Part shown: positions 56,818 through 64,000 of the stretch, in pieces
Layout of the letters: every line of letters begins with the position of its first letter
Position numbering within the stretch: position 1 is the stretch's first letter
From: Uranotaenia lowii
Taxonomy: Eukaryota; Arthropoda; Insecta; Diptera; Culicidae
Direction of reading: 5' to 3'
DNA: 64,000 nt
Assembly: GCF_029784155.1 (NCBI RefSeq)
Contig: NC_073691.1
Location: 121,745,474-121,809,473, forward strand
Program-made: the position numbers and the translations under genes
Notes under the pieces: model-generated
The model's database searches: none
The model's input: only the letters and a program-made list of their open reading frames with translations
Told to the model about the DNA's origin: nothing

Positions 56818-59800
56818 AGTAAATTAATAGTCGTAAGCGGGAGCTGCTGGCGCACAGTGGTTCAAAACCCCAAAAAGCCGGAAAAAAGCCCATTTTTCAA
56901 GTCAGCAACAACCAATTTTTTTGTATTGGAATCGAATCTCCAATATTCTAGGAACGTTATGATGTATTCAGATATTTTCAGGACCTTTTATACACCTTCT
57001 ATGAAACAAACATGAACGACAACTTTAACACAAGAATTAAAAATAGTATTTTTCATTCTCAGCCCAAAACAACTTAAAAAAGCATATAAATCTTTGAAAA
57101 TTTATAAATGTTTATACCGAAGTGATGTATTATAATCTTATTCACAGTTTGGAGATAAAAAAAGTTCCTTAATATAATGAACTAATAAAGTTTAGCTTGA
57201 TTGAAATCCCAAAATTAAATGATAAAATTTTTTCGATTTACCCTATTTATTTTTCGGAAGCAAAAATAAAGCTTGCGCTGTCGATCGCCGTGATAAATTA
57301 TACACCGTTGGATAGGTGGAAGTCTCATCAAAAACATATCTTAAAATCAGCTGCTAGTTTTTGCTATATTTTGGATACGATATCATTGAGTGGAACGCTG
57401 TTTGGTTTAAAAATGCAAATTTTAAAGTATTTAGACGGAGTAAACCAAGCATTGTTTGCTTTGATACATATGCAAATTCACCTTAAAACATCAGTTTTAA
57501 TATTTGTTCAACCAACCTACAGGAATTTAGGAGCCCATACTTAATTTTAACAAAAATATTCATTATAAATTGAAAAATATTCAATTTCCCAGTATAAAGC
57601 TCAAACCCCGTTTTAGCAATTATGGAAAAAATAACAAATTTTGAAAAAAAATCTAATTTATTATTTTTTCCAACTTTTCGTCTATAATCTTTAACAAAAT
57701 AGCTTTTTTATAATTTTTTCCAACTTTTTTTTTGATTTTGAACCAATGTGTGGCGGTAGGATTCAACACAGGTCAAAGCCTTTTTTTGCAGATATCTATA
57801 AAGCCCCGCTGACTGCTGGGGCTGTTGATTGCCGATGATAGCGATGAAGCTGCGGCTGACTGCTGGAGATCTAATCCATAAAATAAGGCCATCTGAGGAA
57901 CTGATTAAAAATGAAATCCCTTGGAATCAGCAGCGAATTATGGTGCTGGACAGGTTAGTATATTAAATAAATTTATAATTGACTGAAAACTAAGATTTTA
58001 CTGTTCTTTATTTTTCGGCGCACTCAACAAAAATTAACCTACCACCAGGAAACGCAGCAGAGGAGTTTTATGTTATATTATATATGAGATAGGAATTTTT
58101 AGAATTGTGAATGAATGATGAATACATTTTAATAACAATTAGAAAAGATTGTTAGTCTTGGTGTTAAAATATCTAAATTCCATGTAAATATCGTAGGGAA
58201 GCCATTTTGAACCCACAGGAATACTACGGAGCTCACTGCAAATTACAGGAGAAAACTGATTCGAACCTACAGGTGCACTTGACAGTTGTTTTCCTGAGCT
58301 GTTTTTCTGTTCCGAAGTTGTCCTGTAATTTCAGCTGTTGAAAATACAGGACAAAATCGTCCCGACCACAGGAGAAAAGATTAAGTGTGTAGACATTATT
58401 CTTAAACATACACGGGAAAAAAGAAAGAAAATTACTTGAAGTTTAAAGTTTTCATTGAATTACAGCAGCAGAAATCGTTTTTAACACAAAATCTTAAATT
58501 TTTCAAAAATTGAACAATTGAATTGCAAATAATCTGAATAATTCCAGGAAAAATCCGGGTTCTCTGGTCTGGTGACAAAAGAAGAAATTGTTATATGTTC
58601 CAGCCTAAGTGATAACAGAATTCTCAAGTTCTTTTCATCAAGTCTGCTTGATTTAATTTTAAGAAATGATTTCTTGTTTTGAAATACTCCTCTCACATTT
58701 GATGGAAGTATTGTTGTAACGATATAATCATTTTATTGGAGACTCCTCCCATTTTGTTAATTTAAAAAAAAAAAACGGACCCGGGATTTTGTAGAATGTG
58801 ATTATTTGTTGAATTGAACATTTTTACCAATTTTGTAAGAGGGGCTCTCATACCCAAATATCCGTTTTTAAAAAGTGTCCTGTATGAATTCATGGAAAAA
58901 AATTCTTCAAATCGATTTTTTTGGGATGGTCCCATAGGCCCATTTAGGTCCATCCTCCACCCCATACGCATCTTTAGAAGTGGGAGGGAGGAACAGTTTA
59001 TCCTTAGGTAATATAAGGCTATGATCATTTAAAATCAGGACAGTTACAAACGTGTGTATTTTAAATACTATTCATTTGATCGAAAAACTTTCTATGGAGG
59101 ATATGAAAGTGTTAATATGATATTTGATTTAAAAATATAAAAAAAATATTTTTCGTTAATTACAATAAATACTTTTACTTAATCATAATATTTTTTTTTA
59201 TTTCCGCACACTTTTTTCAGTCATTTTTTGATCTATTATTTATACCACAAAAGCTAAACCTTTGCAAAATCATGATATTTTACACAAATTAGCCTGGAAA
59301 AACCAATTGAAATATGGTTAGAACCTTTGCATGAGCAGGCATCTCGAAAAATTTGACCTCTTAAATCCGGTTTAAATTACTTTCTTTGTCCATCAGAACA
59401 CATCTGTCACATTGCGTAAAAGCCGGTTGCACAGATTGCGATCCATGGAATTGCTCAATATTAGTTTATTTACTTGGTGTCTAATAGTTAGGCAACACTT
59501 TTTACCTGCTGGAAACGGATTTACTGCATAGTTAAGGGGTCTGCATTATCCCCAATAACCATAGACTTTTAACCATAGTTGAGATCAAGTGTTCCACTCC
59601 GATGCTTGGTTTGAACTTCGTGAACGTTCTAGAGTAACTCATAGTGTTCGGCATCGCTAACTGAAAAGTTAGCGGCGCTAATTTGAACACTAACTTGGTC
59701 AAAAATCTCTAAATTTTGCGTAAAAGTTATCGATCTCTTTTTAAAGCGCTAATCGCTAATCTATTAAAGAAAGTTTAGAAAAAGATAAGCAAAACACAAA

Positions 59801-60930
59801 TTTTGCAGCCATCTTTAAAAATAATATTGATTAGAAAAGTTGATAAATGATATCATTTTTAGTTTCAGTCAGCGTATTTGGTGAAAAATGAAAGGAAAAA
59901 CATTTGAATCAAATTTTTCAAAATATTTACCCGTTTATCAATTTTTTTTTTCATTAGTCAATGCAAAGATTCTCTTTAGATAGATGTTATGTTTTATCCG
60001 AAATAGTTTTTCGTCTTTTTTACATTAATGCTCAAAAGATTGATTGATCTATCAACTTATTTTGCTCTGGAAATTTCAATTTTTACATCTTTTTCATACC
60101 TTTAATATTTGAAGAAGGTTTATACTTAAGACATTAATTAAAGTGAAGATTATTCCAAAATACGCCTTATTCTATGATTCCAGTGAAAATCGAAATCGAA
60201 TAGCTCCTGAAATAAATCTTTAACGAAAATTTAAATAGGGTAGGTGTTCCTAATTTGGCATGTGTACCTATTGTTAACATACCGTTCGATTTTGACTGTT
60301 TTTGACGTTATTTTCCACTTATCACAATTATAAGAAAAATGATAGTGTAACTGATCATGAAAACTTTCATTTTACAAAAAAAAATAGTTTTCTAACTCAC
60401 AGGATTATTCGTAAAATCCGGATTGTTTCAAAGTATGTCCAAATTGAATGGAATTGTTAGCAAATTTCTAAAAAAAAAACAGAAATGGAAGATAACCCGA
60501 TTTTTTTTTAAATTTTTTGTCGGATTGTTTTTTATCATAATTGAAGTTATAAGTATGTTCGAACCATGTTTTTTCGTTTTAAAAACTAAAAAAAGCAACA
60601 TTTTCAATGTGTTCCTAATTATGGACATAGTCAAAGTTTTCCAAACTATATCAAAGGCATAGAATGTATTTCAAATAAATTTGATTGATTGAATTGAGTT
60701 TTAACCTAATTTTCAACGAAATGTTAAAATAAACTGATTTGAGCTGATTTTTAGAGTTCAGAAATTTTTTTTTTTAATTAGTTACCAAAAAATTGAATAA
60801 AGTCTGCTTCATTTAATATTGGAACACAAACAATTGCGTGTAGTTCAGTCATTTATTAACGAATTCATAATTTGTTTTTCATACAAATGTAGCATTTTCT
60901 TTACGCTTTCATAAAAAAAAATTTAAAAAA
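56818..60930. other. Intron A-B, long unassigned stretch
   Basis: AT-rich DNA with no coding motif. A GGGTAGGTGTTCCTAATTTGG phrase at about 60,238 and a second TGTTCCTAATTATGG at about 60,609 look like old repeat pieces whose ends I could not define. Confidence 0.4.
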
Positions 60931-61075
60931 TTATTCATTGCTGTTTCGAAGAAATTCTCGTACTTTTCCCGTAATACGGCACATTAGGCGGCGCACACCC
61001 TGTTCGTCCACCGTTTTGGCGATTTGATTCCACCAGTTCTTCATTTGAGTCATGTTCCTTACAAGTTTTCCCTTT
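60931..61075 (-). pseudogene. C-terminal remnant of a mariner-type transposase
   Basis: The last 40 or so residues read MTQMKNWWNQIAKTVDEQGV and end VREFLRNSNE-stop. This resembles the C-terminal tail of the 33.4-kb transposase (EMKRWWNKRA). The rest is absent, and a SINE abuts the coding remnant upstream. Confidence 0.6.
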
Positions 61076-61077
61076 CT

Positions 61078-61475
61078 ACCAAAGTATGGGTTCACATGCA
61101 TTCCTAAGATTATTAGGTTCGACAAGTCTCCAATGCAGCGCGCCACCATACCCGGACCCCATGGCTTCGTATGAACTGTTATGTGGTGAATGTATTGCGT
61201 GTGTTGATGTAGGTATATTTTGGAAGAACGAATCAATCAGGTGGGCTAGTTTACTTACAGGTATTCCGGCATCCGTGTATATACCTGGCCAGCTGGCAAC
61301 TGATTGAACATTCCAATTATATAGTCAGTTATATAATGAAACACATCTTACCTGTCGGCCCGCTTATGGGATTTGAACCCAAAAGTTTTTCTTGCCGATA
61401 CCGGGAATCGAACCCAGTACGCCTGGCGTACCAATACCAGACTCGCGCCAGCCTATCCACTAGACCACATCGGCG
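61078..61475 (-). mobile_element. tRNA-derived SINE, copy 2
   Basis: On the minus strand GATGTGGTCTAGTGGATAGG gives the A box and GGGTTCGATTCCCGG (61401-61415) a near-consensus B box. The body matches copy 1 (GGCCGACAGGTAAGATGTGT, CAGCTGGCCAGGTATATACA). About 120 bp extra is present between 61,118 and 61,236 compared with copy 1. Its 5' end directly abuts a truncated LOA-like LINE. Confidence 0.78.
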
Positions 61476-61890
61476 CTCTTAGGACACTGTGAATGTCGAT
61501 ATCATCTTAAACTCATGGGAAGAAGTCAATCTGACATTTGTCGTTTTTGTCAGGCTGAGAAGGAAACATCGGAGCACCTTCTATGTGAATGCCCTTGTCT
61601 TATATCAAAAAGAACTAATCTACTCGGTAAAGGAATATTAGATCCTTCTGATTTATTTTCTTTAGGTTCCAATAAGGTTGTTAACTTCATTCGTGTTGTT
61701 CTTCCAAATTGGGAAAATGCTGATCAACAAGAAAGCTACACTACTGTAATCAATCAGAGTGATCTATCTTGAGAAGCTACAGTAATTAGGGGACAAACCA
61801 TAAAAGATCTAACAGCTGGTCGCAGTGGTAGGGACCCAACAAAAAAAAATAAAAATAAAAATTAAAATTAAAATAAAAAAAAATAAAAAA
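61476..61890 (+). mobile_element. 5'-truncated LOA-like LINE, copy 2
   Basis: Starts within ORF2 at the codons matching 13729 of the long copy and runs to the same 3' untranslated end, GGTCGCAGTGG-AGG.ACCCAACA, followed by an A-rich tail of about 45 bases. It encodes MGRSQSDICRFCQAEKE and HLLCECPCLISKRTNLLGKG, and stops after INQSDLS. The frame is intact over its length. Severe 5' truncation is typical of LINE insertion. Confidence 0.88.
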
Positions 61891-62211
61891 AACCTCTGAC
61901 AAAATATAGCGAAATTAGTCTCACTTACCCTACCTGATCGGAAAATTACCTTTTCTTCAACGTATATCAAAATAAGCGCAAAAATATTAAATGTTGTCTG
62001 AATTTCAAAAGATTTAAAATTCCCAGAACATTTGAAAATGTAGACTCGTTTGGGCTTTTCTTGACCATTACTGATCGAAAGCGTATTAATAGGCAGTTGG
62101 TTGTCGTGACAACTAAGTAACACCTAAGTTTAAATTATAACATGTTCAAAAAATTTCTACGCTGACTTAAAATTGGTTACTGCATCGATATTATAAAAAC
62201 TACATGATTTT
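61891..62211. other. Nothing recognised
   Basis: AT-rich sequence between the LINE tail and the next MITE. Confidence 0.45.
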
Positions 62212-62787
62212 CCTCAGCAAACATTTTTGTAGGTATATTTCTCAAACAACTTTGTTATACGTTTCATATACATTATAGAATGATCGTATGAAACTCGAAA
62301 AAACAGCATTTACCTACCAAAGTGGAGGCAATAAACATACATGTTTCCAACTTCTGGCTAAAGCGATAAAAGTTTACGATTTCTACGATATTTGATACCA
62401 AATTCATACATTCTGAAAGAGACGACAAGTTTTTTTTTCTCATCGTATGCGAACCGTTGCCAGCGACAATATTTGCTGCCTCTGTCATTGGGCAATTCTT
62501 GCAAATACACCATTTGATTTTTAGCAATCTTGTTGCACTGCTGGTCGCAGAAAGAACAACAAATCTGTTCTCGCACTTGACCCACGCGGGAGAAAAAAAA
62601 GGAACGAAATCTTCCTCAAAATCAGAAATCATGGCGAACTTGTTATCATATCCGATTTGAACCATTGATTCCGACTTCGAGTAACGATTTTTACGACCTT
62701 TTACTTGCGTTGGTTGGAATTACGATTCGCAGTAACGTTTTTAATGACTTCAGTTATCATGTTTAATACGATTTTATGTTTGCTGGG
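62212..62787. mobile_element. MITE with CAGCAAACAT ends, copy 2
   Basis: The left end CCTCAGCAAACATTTTTGTA and the right end TTATGTTTGCTGGG match copy 1 at 17305-17767. The internal blocks TTGCACTGCTGGTCGCAGA and GTAACGATTTTTACGACCTT are nearly identical in both. This copy is about 110 bp longer. Confidence 0.75.
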
Positions 62788-63886
62788 TCAAACTGAAACA
62801 CATTGTGATAATTAATGTAAATTAACACTAGAAATGGCATTTTTGATCACGGCAAATGATATATTAAATTCTGTCTTAAAAAATAGGAAAATGCATTAGG
62901 AAAGAAACTAAGCAAAAATGCTTAAGAAGTATTTTCAAACAAACATTTTAAGAAAAAAATCCAACTATCCGGTTAACGTTATCTTGAAATAAAAATTTAA
63001 ATTCAATTAACTCATTGTTTAGAAATTAAAACAAACTAAACAGAAAAAAATTCGTGAATAATAAAATTCCAAAATATGCAATATGAACTCAATTCATACA
63101 AAACTGAGGGTGACATTTGCAGCCTGTTTTTATTTTCAGAGTTTGAACTCTGAGATCTTGTCAACTGGCAAAAAGCCATACAATGATCCAACAAATTTAT
63201 TTTTTTTGAATAAATAGCTACACAAAATCTAAATACAACGAGATGCACTACTCCAATAACTTCAATTAGCTTTTTTCACTCAGCATCTTTTCCTATCTTC
63301 GGCTTATAAAACTGCAATCACATGTGACAAACTACCACTGTCACTTAAGACTTTGTGAATACTTAGCCTTAGAGTTTCATTGTTCCCTCCACTTTCGTTG
63401 CACTGACAACCGGAAAGTTTCTTCGTCAAACAGCATTCAGTTGAAAAGTGTAAAAAAAGCATTCCACAACAAGAAGGAAAAAAGTTTCACACATCTCCGC
63501 CAGTAGTGGCTCCATAGAGTAACAGTAGGTAGCTCCTGCAGACGGGGAAGATAACATGCTTTTATGTCTTATTTTCTTTCCGGAGCTCGTTCGTACGCCG
63601 CCACCAAGTTTGATGGTTTTTTTCTTACTTCGCTACTTACTCGCCTCCAGACCGATTTTTTCTTTTTTTTCCTCGCCAAATCAAGAGAATGGAAGGTTCT
63701 TGTTTGATTTATGCTGGCCCCGTTGGAGGTGCAGGGTAATTTGCTATCATTCTACATTTTCTCCAATCTAGCCAAATGCATGCATATGTACGAGTATATC
63801 CCCATTCTTCCCATATAGAATTGAAGCCAGGAGTAGTAGCAGCGTGTAGTTGTTATGGCAGTTTTGGTTGAAGTTGAAGTACTTAC
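62788..63886. other. Intron beside exon A: nothing recognised
   Basis: AT-rich intronic DNA containing the donor of exon A at its right edge. No other features were recognised. Confidence 0.5.
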
Positions 63887-64000
63887 ATTGTGATACCAGG
63901 CCAGCTTGTAGGGCTTCGGATTTGACTGGATGTGGCAGTCGAAGTATATATCATCACCCTCCTTGATGTCGTCTGGATTTAACGATGATCCCATTTTGAG
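63887..64000 (-). CDS. Sidestep-like protein, exon A (partial at the window edge): first half of an Ig domain
   Basis: This exon encodes the first half of an Ig-like domain of a Sidestep-family membrane protein. In Drosophila the founding member is a muscle-expressed guidance cue for motor axons that acts with Beat receptors. The exon contains LNPDDIKEGDDIYFDC and ends KPYKLAWYHN, giving the domain's first cysteine and its core tryptophan. Its left boundary is a consensus donor, AAT|GTAAGT, in phase 0. The exon runs off the right edge, so its acceptor is unseen, and the methionine at 63994 is internal. The family assignment rests on the EGDDIYF and NPKPYKL signatures and on the domains that follow in the next exons. 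Which Side paralogue this is cannot be decided here. Confidence 0.85.

Noticed and set aside
60235..60840. Possible MITE with GGGTAGGTGTTCCTAATTTGG head
   Set aside because: I could not find a convincing inverted partner or target duplication.
61401..61475. A genuine tRNA gene on the minus strand
   Set aside because: The A and B boxes are good, but the flanks continue into a repeated SINE body shared with 55.8 kb and the acceptor stem does not close.

Overview
The window looks like AT-rich insect intronic DNA, probably from a mosquito. That assignment is inference. It rests on a Sidestep-family (immunoglobulin/fibronectin) gene with very long introns, on mariner-type transposases with a DD37E or DD37D catalytic spacing, on a LOA-like retrotransposon whose first ORF resembles the DUF4780 type, and on abundant TA-flanked inverted-repeat elements. 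There are no bacterial-style operons, rRNAs or CRISPR arrays. I recognise only one host gene.

Host gene: six exons of a Sidestep-like cell-surface protein lie on the minus strand and read from the right edge leftwards (63887-64000, 42399-42558, 27872-28041, 21472-21595, 15527-15687, 15107-15248). All splice phases agree (0, 1, 0, 1, 0, 1). The joined 871 bp encode about 290 residues covering two Ig domains and one fibronectin III domain. The N-terminal Ig domains lie beyond the right edge. The transmembrane and cytoplasmic exons were not found and are probably to the left. Introns of about 21.3, 14.4, 6.3, 5.8 and 0.28 kb separate the exons.

Almost everything else is transposon strata in and beside those introns. 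From left to right: a TA-flanked foldback element with tRNA-like arms (102-1064); a MITE with the head TACCGTAAACTGGGG (2360-3303); a DD37E mariner (5322-6490); a long-TIR element (7819-8342); a nearly full-length LOA-like LINE (about 8.4-14.1 kb) whose ORF1 is split by a TTAA-flanked element; a nest at 16.6-20.7 kb holding a maT-like DD37D transposon; a self-nested pair of foldback elements (24.5-26.4 kb); a second maT copy (31.5-32.8 kb); a degenerate mariner (33.4-34.2 kb); two more DD37E copies (38.2-40.2 and 40.7-41.9 kb).

The most striking region is 43.3-52.7 kb, a nest several layers deep. A TA-flanked MITE contains an L2/CR1-like LINE. That LINE is split by a hAT-like element with an 8-bp target duplication and by a second MITE. 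The second MITE is in turn split by an RTE-like LINE with a perfect 14-bp target duplication and a continuous endonuclease-reverse transcriptase ORF. To the right lie a TTAA-flanked piggyBac-like element with seven copies of an inverted-symmetric motif (54.6-56.8 kb), two tRNA-derived SINE copies, a mariner C-terminal remnant, a truncated LOA-like copy, and a second copy of a CCCAGCAAACAT-ended MITE.

Splice sites, target duplications and empty-site comparisons were read directly from the sequence. Superfamily names rest on motif recognition without database search. Old MITE boundaries can be off by several bases.
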